The notes beneath the pieces were generated by a model. That model was not told the origin of the DNA. It was given only the letters and a program-made list of their open reading frames with translations, and ran no database searches. This document shows, in pieces, positions 14,754 through 22,337 of a DNA stretch of 64,000 bases. The DNA lies in the NCBI RefSeq assembly GCF_029207735.1, contig NZ_CP104395.1:248001-312000 (forward strand), given 5' to 3'. This DNA is from Candidatus Nanohalococcus occultus (GTDB lineage: Archaea > Nanohalarchaeota > Nanosalinia > Nanosalinales > Nanosalinaceae). Both the position numbers and the translations under genes were made by a program. Every line of letters begins with the position of its first letter. Position 1 is the stretch's first letter.

Positions 14754-15884
14754 TCAGAGGTCTGCCAGCTTCGGATCCTCGACCTCATCCCAGGTCCTGA
14801 TCAGTTCGTTCAGCTTCGCAACCCTGATATCTGCTATACCGGCCTTAATGACAGGACAGTCCCATTCAAGTGCCAGACGTGAGATAGTCGAATCACAGGT
14901 CTCACCGCTTCTATGGGAGATAACGGGTACGTAACCGTTTTCATGGGCTAGCTCTACAGTTTCCTTCGCATCGGTTACCGTTCCAATCTGGTTAGGTTTG
15001 ACGATAAGCGAGTTAGCGGATTCCAGATCTATGCCGTGTTGAAGTCTTTCCTTGTCTGTCGTGAAAAGGTCGTCTCCGCAGATCAGCACGTCGTTACCAC
15101 GGTTTTCCTTCAACAGCTCTTCGTGTTTTACAAAATCGTCTTGGTCGAAAGGATCTTCGACGTAGATCAGGTTGAACTTCTCGATCAAGTGCTGGATGAA
15201 CTTGAGATGCTCGTCGGCGGTGAAGGTCCGACTCATCGAGGAAAGCTTGTACTCATCGTTTTCGTAAAACTCGCTTGCGGCCACATCCAGGCCGATCCGT
15301 GCGCCGTGTTCATCAGCTACCTTTTTCAACGCCTTCAGGGTTTGTTCATCGTCCATCGAGGTGATTAAAGCCCCTTCATCGTTGATTCCTCTGATCTTCT
15401 GCGGGTATTTTTCCTTTAGCTCTTGGTAGATCTTTGCGTTCGTCTTTACAGCTTCCGGGAAGCTTTCGGCCTCTACTGGCAGAACAAGGAACTCCTGGAT
15501 CGAGGTGTTTCCGCCGTGTTCTCCGCCACCTATTACGTTACTGAGTGGTAGAGGGAAGTTTTTCCCGAACTTGAATCCGGAGGCGTTTTTGAACGCAAAG
15601 CTCGATGCGATTCCTACTGCTCCAATGTTTGAGAGTTTGTTCGTCCCATCGTAGTCTCTGAGTTTTTCGTCGAACTCTTTTTGCGTGAATTTCTTTCCTT
15701 CGAGCTGTTCTTTCAGCTCGTTTTCTATCTCTTCGAGGTTTTCCGGTACGAAACATTCTGCTTCGTGTTTTCCTGTGGATGCTCCGGAAGGTGCTTTTCC
15801 GCTGAATCCGTTTACCTCGGCTTCGACGGTGGGTTTGGTTCTTGAGTCAATTATTTCTCTTAGCTCGAAGGATTCTATCTTCAT
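14754..15884 (-). CDS. eno: Enolase
   Basis: A 376-residue glycolytic enzyme interconverting 2-phosphoglycerate and phosphoenolpyruvate. The ATG at 15884 is chosen because 'MKIESFELREIIDSR' aligns with the family N-terminus; the longer open frame upstream crosses the promoter. Loop 1 'APSGASTGKHEA', metal ligands in 'GLDVAASEF', 'VEDPFDQDD' and 'ICGDDLF', catalytic Lys in 'LIVKPNQIGT' and 'ISHRSGET' are all present. It is about 40 residues shorter than most enolases. The usual 'SRGNPTVEVEV' reads 'SRTKPTVEAEV'. The 5' leader contains a strong inverted repeat. Confidence 0.95.
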   Translation of the reverse strand: MKIESFELREIIDSRTKPTVEAEVNGFSGKAPSGASTGKHEAECFVPENLEEIENELKEQLEGKKFTQKEFDEKLRDYDGTNKLSNIGAVGIASSFAFKNASGFKFGKNFPLPLSNVIGGGEHGGNTSIQEFLVLPVEAESFPEAVKTNAKIYQELKEKYPQKIRGINDEGALITSMDDEQTLKALKKVADEHGARIGLDVAASEFYENDEYKLSSMSRTFTADEHLKFIQHLIEKFNLIYVEDPFDQDDFVKHEELLKENRGNDVLICGDDLFTTDKERLQHGIDLESANSLIVKPNQIGTVTDAKETVELAHENGYVPVISHRSGETCDSTISRLALEWDCPVIKAGIADIRVAKLNELIRTWDEVEDPKLADL

Positions 15885-15901
15885 GTCCAGAACTGGGCGC
15901 T

Positions 15902-15926
15902 GACAGGCTTTAAGCTTTAGCCTGTC
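15902..15926 (-). promoter_or_regulatory. Inverted repeat in the eno leader
   Basis: GACAGGCT and AGCCTGTC (8 bp, perfect) flank a 9-nt spacer that itself contains AAGCTT. The repeat is 18-42 bp upstream of the eno ATG and downstream of the predicted start site, so it would form a hairpin in the enolase 5' leader, or act as an operator. The mechanism is unknown. Confidence 0.55.
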
Positions 15927-15950
15927 GAGGGTACAGTACCGGATACATTG

Positions 15951-15959
15951 ATTTAAAAT
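15951..15959 (+). promoter_or_regulatory. Shared TATA box between eno and the KaiC-like gene
   Basis: ATTTAAAAT lies 20-28 bp upstream of the plus-strand ATG at 15979, predicting a leaderless KaiC-like transcript. The box is nearly symmetric and could also serve the divergent eno gene, whose mRNA would then have a leader of about 45 nt. Confidence 0.5.
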
Positions 15960-15978
15960 CTCAGAACAACTTTGTGGT

Positions 15979-16644
15979 ATGGCGCGTCTAAGCACAGGCA
16001 CCGACGGTCTCGATGAATTCTTGGAAGGAGGTTTCCTTGAAGGCTCTGTAAATCTCGTTACCGGTGGACCGGGATCGGGAAAGACAACTATGTGTTCTCA
16101 GTACATTAGAGCGGGACTGGAAAATGATGAAAAATGCCTGTATATTACCACAGGTCAGCGACCGTCCGATGTTCGGCAGGACGCAAAATCCTTTGGAATA
16201 GAGCTTGATATAACAGACGATAATCTGTCTATGGCCCACGTCTCTCCATCTGAAAACGTAGCTGAGGATATCAAGGAGAGAATCGCCGACTCGTCTTTTG
16301 AACGGATTGTCCTGGATTCAATCAGCGTATTCGAGATGAACTGGGGTCAGAAAGAACAGATCAGGAAGTATGTCAACCGGTTGATGGAGCATTTCCGGGA
16401 TATCAGTGCCACGGTCTTGGTGACTTCGGAAAGACCGGAGTCTGAATCAGGGAAGCTCTCACGTTTCGGGGTAGCAGAGTTCATAGTTGACGGTGTGATT
16501 CTTCTAAACGGTTACGCGCTCGGTGAGACAACTTACCGGTCTGCGAGAGTTATCAAGATGCGTAGAACCAATATCAGTGGAGAAATACTTAACGTCGAGC
16601 TGGATGGAGACGGGTTATCGATTTCACCGGCTGAACGACTCTAG
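15979..16644 (+). CDS. Single-domain KaiC-like ATPase (RadA superfamily)
   Basis: A 221-residue RecA-fold ATPase. 'STGTDGLDEFLEGGFLEGSVNLVTGGPGSGKTT' gives the KaiC-type entry and Walker A; 'FERIVLDSISVF' is Walker B; 'VILVTSERP'-like 'ATVLVTSERPES' and the C-terminal 'YRSARVIKMRRTN' (RxxxIxKMR) are typical of archaeal KaiC-like proteins. It lacks the HhH domain of RadA. Such proteins are ATP-driven signalling or assembly factors in archaea; the target here is unknown. It is leaderless and diverges from enolase. Confidence 0.85.
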   Translation: MARLSTGTDGLDEFLEGGFLEGSVNLVTGGPGSGKTTMCSQYIRAGLENDEKCLYITTGQRPSDVRQDAKSFGIELDITDDNLSMAHVSPSENVAEDIKERIADSSFERIVLDSISVFEMNWGQKEQIRKYVNRLMEHFRDISATVLVTSERPESESGKLSRFGVAEFIVDGVILLNGYALGETTYRSARVIKMRRTNISGEILNVELDGDGLSISPAERL

Positions 16645-16655
16645 GATCGGATAGT

Positions 16656-17888
16656 TTACTGGTTGAACTGGGAGTTGTATGAGTCTTCGAAGGCTATACG
16701 GTTTGTTTTCGCACCTTCTTCGATAATTTCGGGTCTGCCGTCACTATCTCTAGGGATTTCGTATTCTTCAAGCATCTCTTCGAGTTCGTCCCGGGAGCTG
16801 TAGCTTTTTGCTTCTATCGGCATTGATCCTGACTGGTACCAGTCGCCGAATACCTTGTTCTGCTCGGCTAGTTGATCGACTATCTCCTCAGAACGCCAGT
16901 TACCAGGTGTGAAAAAGTTCAGTTTGACGAATCCGTCGTTTTCAGAAACTACAAGCTTGTAATCATCTCCTATCGCATTGTTGATTTCTTCGGGATATAC
17001 GTTCGCCCCGGAAAACATTATTACGTCATCTTCCCGACCCTTAAACTTCATCTCTGGTGCTTCTTCTGTACCTGTTACCTCCCAGACGTCTCCGATCCTG
17101 TATCTTATCAATGGCTGTTGTTCCCGCAGCGGCATCGTGGCAAGTAAAGGGCCTGTGACGGTCTCTCCAGGGCTGAGTTCTTCAAGGCGGTAAACGTCTT
17201 GCTCTGAGACTTCTCCGGTCTCAGAGTCCATTTCAGCGTCTTCATCAAGTAGTTCAAGTATCAGGTTTGGATTCGTTGGCTTGTAAACTCCGTCTTCGAT
17301 TTCCGCGGCCGCTCCACCGATCTCGGTGCCGGCATAGAAGTTCCGGGACTTGATTCCGTAGTTGGTCTCGATCCAGTCTCTTAATTCTTCAGGCATTATG
17401 TCTCCAGCGGTTATGGAGTGTTCAAGGTTCGGGAAGGTTTCTTTGAGATCTCCGAACTCTTCTTGGATCTGTTCTCCGGAGGATTTCAGCATTCTTGGAA
17501 GTGAGAGCAGAGCGGTAACCTCTTCCCAGCGGTCTCTGTAGTCTTCGAAGTCTTCTGCGTTGGACTCGTTTACGGTTTCTGCGCCGATTATTTCCGTTCC
17601 TTTCTCGTAGACCCACTGGGACATGTGGTCTTTTTCCTTCGGCGCACCCCAGTTGATGGCTACATCGTCCGGTCTCAGACCTGCTTCTCTCAATGTCTCG
17701 GCGTATCCTTCAAGTACCAGTCTCTGGTCTTCCGGGCTTAAAACCACTCTTTTCGATCCGCCGGAGCTGTAAAACTCTCTGACGTCTTCGCTGTATTCTC
17801 TGTTATTGCTTACTTTTGCGAAAAGCTCTTGGGTGAGTACCGGCCAGCCCTCGGTGGAAAACTCTTCGATACCTGATAGATCTTCCAT
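16656..17888 (-). CDS. PaaK-like adenylate-forming ligase
   Basis: A 410-residue AMP-forming enzyme of the phenylacetate-CoA ligase class. 'FYSSGGSKRVVLS' is the P-loop-like motif, 'FYAGTEIGG' the A4 aromatic motif, 'LIRYRIGDVWEV' the YxxGD motif, 'GREDDVIMFSGANVYPEEI' the hinge to the C-terminal domain, and 'EGAKTNRIAFED' supplies the late lysine. It activates a carboxylate as an acyl-AMP and perhaps transfers it to CoA or a carrier. The ATG at 17888 is preferred because the preceding 22 codons overlap the upstream V4R gene. It is third in a cluster with a methyltransferase and a V4R protein. The substrate is unknown. Confidence 0.75.
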   Translation of the reverse strand: MEDLSGIEEFSTEGWPVLTQELFAKVSNNREYSEDVREFYSSGGSKRVVLSPEDQRLVLEGYAETLREAGLRPDDVAINWGAPKEKDHMSQWVYEKGTEIIGAETVNESNAEDFEDYRDRWEEVTALLSLPRMLKSSGEQIQEEFGDLKETFPNLEHSITAGDIMPEELRDWIETNYGIKSRNFYAGTEIGGAAAEIEDGVYKPTNPNLILELLDEDAEMDSETGEVSEQDVYRLEELSPGETVTGPLLATMPLREQQPLIRYRIGDVWEVTGTEEAPEMKFKGREDDVIMFSGANVYPEEINNAIGDDYKLVVSENDGFVKLNFFTPGNWRSEEIVDQLAEQNKVFGDWYQSGSMPIEAKSYSSRDELEEMLEEYEIPRDSDGRPEIIEEGAKTNRIAFEDSYNSQFNQ

Positions 17889-17916
17889 AAAGCCAAGTAA
17901 ACGTTGCTTGAATAAA

Positions 17917-18465
17917 TTACTGTTTGCCCTTTGAGACAAAACGGCAGTAAGCATCGCCCTGGAAACGACAGTGCGTTTCTCTGGTCTCGACGGTATCTGC
18001 GTTCAGAACTCTCTGTGAAACTCTGTGGAACATGCCTCTCTGAAGTTCGTCTATAGGTCTGTCCAGATCCCTTAGAGCTTCAGATTTTTCGAACTGCTCT
18101 TTGAACGGCGAGTTATCGATACGGTATGCTATAACCTGCTCTTCTAGGTCGATCCGCTCTAACTTGAACTCTCCTAGTCCCAGGGCATCGGCGGTGTATA
18201 TTGTCTGCTCGATGAACTGTTTTTTTGGAACGCCGTGAGCTTTCCCTATATCATCTATAGCCATCTGTCCGTGAGTCTTCCCTGCTTGGAAAAGAACTTC
18301 GAAAGCTTCCTCACCTATGCGCTCGTAAATATTTTCAAACAGACTGGTAAGGGTCTGTATAGGCAACATTCCCATCCTGAAATCGAATAAATGGATTTCA
18401 CCGTCGGAAAGATTCAGTTGATTCGTATTAACCATCTTCCTCATGTTATCGCCGGAGACACCCAT
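17917..18465 (-). CDS. V4R (4-vinyl reductase) domain protein
   Basis: A 182-residue protein matching the V4R small-molecule-binding domain: 'LLFENIYERIGEEAFEVLFQAGKTHG'-like helix 'SLFENIYERIGEEAFEVLFQAGKTHGQ' in the middle, and a C-terminal 'ETHCRFQGDAYCRFV' that gives the conserved cysteines (E-x-C-x2-GD-x2-C-x-F). V4R domains bind hydrophobic ligands in bacteriochlorophyll enzymes and in sensory or transport proteins. Several in-frame ATG codons exist at the N-terminus (residues 1, 8, 11). It overlaps the methyltransferase stop and precedes the ligase gene by 28 bp, so the three likely share a pathway. Confidence 0.72.
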   Translation of the reverse strand: MGVSGDNMRKMVNTNQLNLSDGEIHLFDFRMGMLPIQTLTSLFENIYERIGEEAFEVLFQAGKTHGQMAIDDIGKAHGVPKKQFIEQTIYTADALGLGEFKLERIDLEEQVIAYRIDNSPFKEQFEKSEALRDLDRPIDELQRGMFHRVSQRVLNADTVETRETHCRFQGDAYCRFVSKGKQ

Positions 18466-19304
18466 CAGCTAGAGACCCCGTCTTCCATCTTCATAACTCC
18501 GTAATCGTACAGAAGGTTAATATCATCATCCATGGTCTGGGCGTCTACGCCTATACTTTTCGCTATCTCAGGTATAGAGCTGGTATCGGCCCGGATTTTC
18601 CCGCATTCAACTTCTTCCATGCCCTGTTTTTCAAGCTCTGACCTGTAGTCCTCGTAGGGTCTTGGCTGCTGAACTATAGGAACCTCGACTCCGAGATCAT
18701 CAATACGTACTTTGTCAGTGTGTATCTGCTTTCTACCGTTCTCTCCGGGTTTCACAAAGTTTTTGTCGTCTGGAGCTTTCTCTTCCAAGTCTTCAAATAC
18801 ATCTACAAGTCCGTAAATTGAGTTGAAAACTAGTATGCCGTCTTGTTTCAAGCTACCGGTGATTCCGTTGGCCAGTGTTTCGAAATCATCGAACTCCTGG
18901 AATGCATCTATTGCGTATATTAGATCCGCAGAGTCTTGCTTGGAGTGTAGGAAGTCATCAGCGCTCTGTTGTAGGACTTCGAACTCTTCGTTTCCTGTTT
19001 CAACTTTGTGGGCGTAGGCAGGAGGTGCTAGATCAATGCCTTTGATTTTTAAGCTGTTTGATCCGTCTTTTTCCTTGTTTTCTTGTATGAGGCTTTCACT
19101 AAGTATTCCGTTTCCGCAGCACAGATCGTAAACAGTGTAGTTTTCTCCGTCAGGTTCGTAGTTTTTGTCTCCGATTGTGTGTTTATACCCGGTTCCGGCA
19201 AGTTGCTGGACTGATTCCGGGATGCCGAGCGGGCTTATCCATCCCATGCTGGTTTCCGGATTGGAAAGGTATTTTGTAACCTCTTCGAGGTCAGAATCTG
19301 TCAT
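18465..19304 (-). CDS. SAM-dependent methyltransferase
   Basis: A 279-residue class I methyltransferase. 'YTVYDLCCGNGILSESL' is motif I (SAM binding), 'LKIKGIDLAPP' supplies the acidic residue of motif II, 'SADLIYAIDAFQEFDD' is motif IV, and 'DGILVFNSIYG' motif VI. A C-terminal stretch of about 50 residues ('IPEIAKSIGVDAQTMDDDINLLYDYG') looks like a small helical or HTH-like extension. It is the first gene of the methyltransferase-V4R-ligase cluster and overlaps the V4R gene. Whether the substrate is a lipid, a quinone-like molecule or something else cannot be decided. Confidence 0.75.
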   Translation of the reverse strand: MTDSDLEEVTKYLSNPETSMGWISPLGIPESVQQLAGTGYKHTIGDKNYEPDGENYTVYDLCCGNGILSESLIQENKEKDGSNSLKIKGIDLAPPAYAHKVETGNEEFEVLQQSADDFLHSKQDSADLIYAIDAFQEFDDFETLANGITGSLKQDGILVFNSIYGLVDVFEDLEEKAPDDKNFVKPGENGRKQIHTDKVRIDDLGVEVPIVQQPRPYEDYRSELEKQGMEEVECGKIRADTSSIPEIAKSIGVDAQTMDDDINLLYDYGVMKMEDGVSS

Positions 19305-19391
19305 AGAATATGCTTGGTCTTCTTAGATATTAACGGTTTGTCCGGCAGCTCCTAGAAAAAGGAAAGGTAAAAATGAAGGAAATGACAGCTT

Positions 19392-19553
19392 TTATTCTGC
19401 GACTGTTATAGGAAGCTTTCCCTCTGTCATCTCTTCACGTGCGATCTCTATCGGTCGCTTGCTCTGTGATTCGACGAAAGTCGGTGCGCCCATTGCGATC
19501 TGTAGGCTTCTGGCGCCGATGATTCTGGCTCTTTCGTACCGTGTGTAGCTCAT
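19392..19553 (-). CDS. rpoK: RNA polymerase subunit K (Rpb6/omega)
   Basis: A 53-residue protein that begins '[19 protein letters not shown]' and ends '[10 protein letters not shown]'. '[19 protein letters not shown]' and 'PIEIAREEM' are the diagnostic RpoK blocks, the structural anchor of the polymerase assembly. The internal ATG at 19553 is chosen; eight codons upstream would extend it into the gap after the PAC2 gene. Genome reduction shows in its minimal length. Confidence 0.93.
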   Translation of the reverse strand: MSYTRYERARIIGARSLQIAMGAPTFVESQSKRPIEIAREEMTEGKLPITVAE

Positions 19554-19569
19554 AGTATTTTTCCCTCCT

Positions 19570-20334
19570 TTATCCAATATAGCCTAGATCCGAGTTTTGC
19601 TGATCCTGATCCTGGCTCTGTTGATTTTGTATATTCTGAAGTTTTTTAAGTACGTCCTGGCTTTCCTGAACTTTCTCGTCTAACTCGCTGTAATCCAAGT
19701 CCAGTTCAAGCATGGACTCTAAGGTGTTTAACACGGCCTCAGTTGCTTTCGGATCGCTTAGAAGGAAGCCCGGTGTCTCTCCCAGAAGGCAGATTCCTTC
19801 ATAGCCTCGGTCTTTACCTATTCCCAGGATAAGTCCGGAGGCTCCTACGATCTGATCTACATCGTGTTCGAACTCTATGTCAGCGCTCTCGTATTCTTCC
19901 TGGATGCTATCGCTGGATGTGACTCCGAACACGCTTGGGTCTTCAACTACTTCTCCGGTGCCGTATCCTCCGATCGTGACTATTCTTTCCGGTTCAGTTT
20001 CTTCGACTAACTCTATGATCTTTTCGGCGACTTCGAAATGCCCTTCAGGTGTGGAGGCTTGAGCATTTCCTTCTATAAGCACGATGTCTGCTTTATCATC
20101 TCTTTTAATCTGGTAGATGTCGTTTTTCAAAAGTTCGACTGTTTTTTCGTCCGTTACTATTGTGTAAGGCGGGAAGTGGTGTGAGTAAAGCTCTCCGACT
20201 TTTTCAGCGCCCAGATGATCGGCTAGGTATGCTACGGAGGTCTTTCCGACATGACCTATTCCGGCAAGTCCTTCGATAAAAATCGGTTTTTCAACATCCA
20301 GTTCCTGTTCAAGCTCAATTCGTGTAGTTTCCAT
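19570..20334 (-). CDS. PAC2-family (proteasome assembly chaperone-like) protein
   Basis: A 254-residue protein of the COG2047/PAC2 class: '[24 protein letters not shown]', '[10 protein letters not shown]', '[10 protein letters not shown]' and '[23 protein letters not shown]' are the family blocks. PAC2 proteins are homologous to proteasome assembly chaperones, but the archaeal group also has an ATP-grasp-associated role that is not settled. The last 40 residues are Gln/Asp-rich and probably disordered. It precedes rpoK by 16 bp. In other archaea this family often neighbours nop10 and aIF2alpha, which here lie 36 kb away. Confidence 0.85.
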   Translation of the reverse strand: METTRIELEQELDVEKPIFIEGLAGIGHVGKTSVAYLADHLGAEKVGELYSHHFPPYTIVTDEKTVELLKNDIYQIKRDDKADIVLIEGNAQASTPEGHFEVAEKIIELVEETEPERIVTIGGYGTGEVVEDPSVFGVTSSDSIQEEYESADIEFEHDVDQIVGASGLILGIGKDRGYEGICLLGETPGFLLSDPKATEAVLNTLESMLELDLDYSELDEKVQESQDVLKKLQNIQNQQSQDQDQQNSDLGYIG

Positions 20335-20450
20335 TCAAAGATTCACCATGTTAGTAGCTTCGTCCTCACTACTTTTTGATCTAACTGAAGACAGACAGCT
20401 CCTATTTGCCGGTCTCCATGTTTATTGGACGTCAGCTTAGCTTTAAACCT

Positions 20451-20777
20451 TTACATTAAAAACAGAGCGTATCCTATCGCGCCGATAACTCCTACCATTA
20501 AAACTGCTGCGAAAACCATGCTTATCAGGAAAGTATTCTGCTCTTTCCATAGAACAAGGCTGTGGCGTTTTTCCTCGATCTTCCCCGGTATTTCGGCTTT
20601 CTTAGCATCTATACGCGCCCGAATCCGATCTATACGGGTTGGAGGATCAGGTATCTTTGCTACGGCATTCCGGTAGCATCTTGGACAGTCTTCAGGTAGT
20701 TCGCCGTTTTCACTGTATTTTTCCGACCACCATCTGTAGCCGCATCTGTGGCATTCAACGTTGTTGTAGTCCTTCAT
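20451..20777 (-). CDS. Zinc-ribbon protein with C-terminal membrane anchor
   Basis: A 108-residue protein. Residues 9-35 form a zinc ribbon ('CHRCGYRWW' and 'CPRCYR'), followed by a basic linker of about 45 residues and one C-terminal hydrophobic helix ('FLISMVFAAVLMVGVIGAIGYALFLM'). It would be a tail-anchored protein with the ribbon facing the cytoplasm. The start overlaps the end of the 512-residue coiled-coil gene by 23 bp, so it is the fourth gene of the giant-protein operon. No family is recognised; association with the ATPases is inferred from order only. Confidence 0.65.
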   Translation of the reverse strand: MKDYNNVECHRCGYRWWSEKYSENGELPEDCPRCYRNAVAKIPDPPTRIDRIRARIDAKKAEIPGKIEEKRHSLVLWKEQNTFLISMVFAAVLMVGVIGAIGYALFLM

Positions 20778-22293
20778 TACGGTTTTGTGTCTGCTGTGCG
20801 ACCTTCAGAATCATTTCTGAAAGATCTTCTACTTTTTGTCTAAGCTCTTGGACTTCCGAACTGTTAGTGCCAGCTTCCGGTGTGCTGCCCTGTTCAAGTC
20901 TTCTTACACGTTCTTCGAGATTTGAGTTTTTCGCACTGCTGTAGCTTTCTATAACGTTTTTCAGGTTCTCCTCGTCACGCATCGAATCTTCAAGCTGAGA
21001 TATTTTCTGCTCTAATCCATTAACTCGGTCTCGTAAATCAGATTCGTCCTGGTTCAGAGTGTTTTTTAGATCGCTTACTTCGTCTTTGACATCTTCAAGT
21101 TCATTTCGCGCTCTTTGAGTGTCTTTAAGCTCTTCTTTTAATCGATCATCTAGCTTGTCTTCTGTGATGAGATTCTCAACGTCTTTTTCCTCGTCTTCCA
21201 TGATTTCCTGTAGTTTCTCTGATAAGTTATCCTCGTCCAGTTTGTCGTCTACCTTCATTCCGACCTTGTCAACGTCTTTTACAAGGTCTTCGAGCATTTC
21301 ATCGTGCGCACGGGTCTTTGACTGTACGGAATCAAGTTCCGGAAGTCTTTCTTCAAGCTCTCCGAACATCGCCTCGACTTTTGATTCTTTCTTGTTGATC
21401 TCTCTTTTCAGGTTTTCAACGCGGTCTACTTTTTTCTGAAGTTCTTCATGCATCTCCGCAAGGTTATCGAAGTCATCAAGATCCTCGATACTGTCTTCTA
21501 ACTTGTTCGCTCTTTCCTTCAGGTTGTCCAGAAACTCCTTGTTCTGCTCGGATTGGGCTTCGACGGCGTCTATATTCCCTTTCTGTTTTTCGAAACGTTT
21601 CGTGATCTTCTCCGGTTCGATCTCGTTGTATATGTCCTCTATCTTCCGGTAGCCCTGTTTTATCTCATCGACTTCCTTTTCCTGTTCCAGAACCATTGAC
21701 CGGACTTCCCCAATCTTCTCCGAGATATTGCTTATACGCTCCCCGATCTGATCCTGGAAGGCATCAACTGACTCGAAACGTCCTTCGAGCTTCTCGGTTT
21801 TCTGCATTAAGTCCTGTAACTCTATAGAATCTTTCTCTTCAGACTCTTCCTCGTAATCTTCGGCCTCATAATCTATATCCTGATCTTCTCTAGCAATGGA
21901 ACCCACGGTTTGAGGCTCATCGTCCTCCTCTCCGTCTTCTGAACTTTCCTCCTTATTCTCCGATTCCTCTGATCTTTCTGTCTCCGTTGGATCTGACTGT
22001 TCTGAAGAATTTCCGTCCTTCGCGGACTCATCTTCTTCTTCTAAGACCTCAGAATCTGTTTCGGAGCTGTCTTCAGTATTTTCCTCTGATTCTTTTCCAG
22101 TTTTGCCTTCAGAACTGGTGTCTTTGGAGCTGGGTTCTCCGGTTTTCTCGCTGCCTTCGGATTCACTGTCTTCAGAGTCTTTCATTTTCTCGATCTCTTT
22201 CTTGAGTTGTTCTTCACTGGTCTCGTCCGTCTCTTCAGACTGGCCGGAATCTCCTGCGTTTTCTTTTCTAGAGATTTTGTCTATTAAGCCCAT
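20755..22293 (-). CDS. Long acidic coiled-coil protein, unknown
   Basis: A 512-residue protein, start ATG at 22293 ('MGLIDKISRKE') preceded by a GGGCG-like site; 8 extra codons upstream are possible with a GTG. Residues 15-150 are an extremely acidic Ser/Glu/Asp low-complexity region. From about 160 to 470 the sequence is continuous heptad-type coiled coil ('IEKRISNISEKIGEV'-like repeats, 'LEDSIEDLDDFDNLAEMHEEL'), ending in a Gln-rich tail. No cysteines or ATPase motifs are seen, so it is not an SMC protein. It lies 44 bp downstream of the 623-residue ATPase and is probably cotranscribed; a cytoplasmic scaffold for the fibre ATPases is possible. Confidence 0.65.
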   Translation of the reverse strand: MGLIDKISRKENAGDSGQSEETDETSEEQLKKEIEKMKDSEDSESEGSEKTGEPSSKDTSSEGKTGKESEENTEDSSETDSEVLEEEDESAKDGNSSEQSDPTETERSEESENKEESSEDGEEDDEPQTVGSIAREDQDIDYEAEDYEEESEEKDSIELQDLMQKTEKLEGRFESVDAFQDQIGERISNISEKIGEVRSMVLEQEKEVDEIKQGYRKIEDIYNEIEPEKITKRFEKQKGNIDAVEAQSEQNKEFLDNLKERANKLEDSIEDLDDFDNLAEMHEELQKKVDRVENLKREINKKESKVEAMFGELEERLPELDSVQSKTRAHDEMLEDLVKDVDKVGMKVDDKLDEDNLSEKLQEIMEDEEKDVENLITEDKLDDRLKEELKDTQRARNELEDVKDEVSDLKNTLNQDESDLRDRVNGLEQKISQLEDSMRDEENLKNVIESYSSAKNSNLEERVRRLEQGSTPEAGTNSSEVQELRQKVEDLSEMILKVAQQTQNRNEGLQQR

Positions 22294-22337
22294 ACGCCCT
22301 CTACAACTCTTTTTCACTTGCTAGTATTTAATGTCTG

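Noticed and set aside
15036-15368. Plus-strand frame of 110 codons
   Set aside because: Antisense to enolase, whose catalytic residues are encoded on the other strand.
15979-16644. RadA recombinase
   Set aside because: No helix-hairpin-helix domain and the RxxxIxKMR ending fits KaiC-like proteins better.
20755-22293. SMC or Rad50 protein
   Set aside because: Long coiled coil but no Walker A, signature or Walker B motif at either end.
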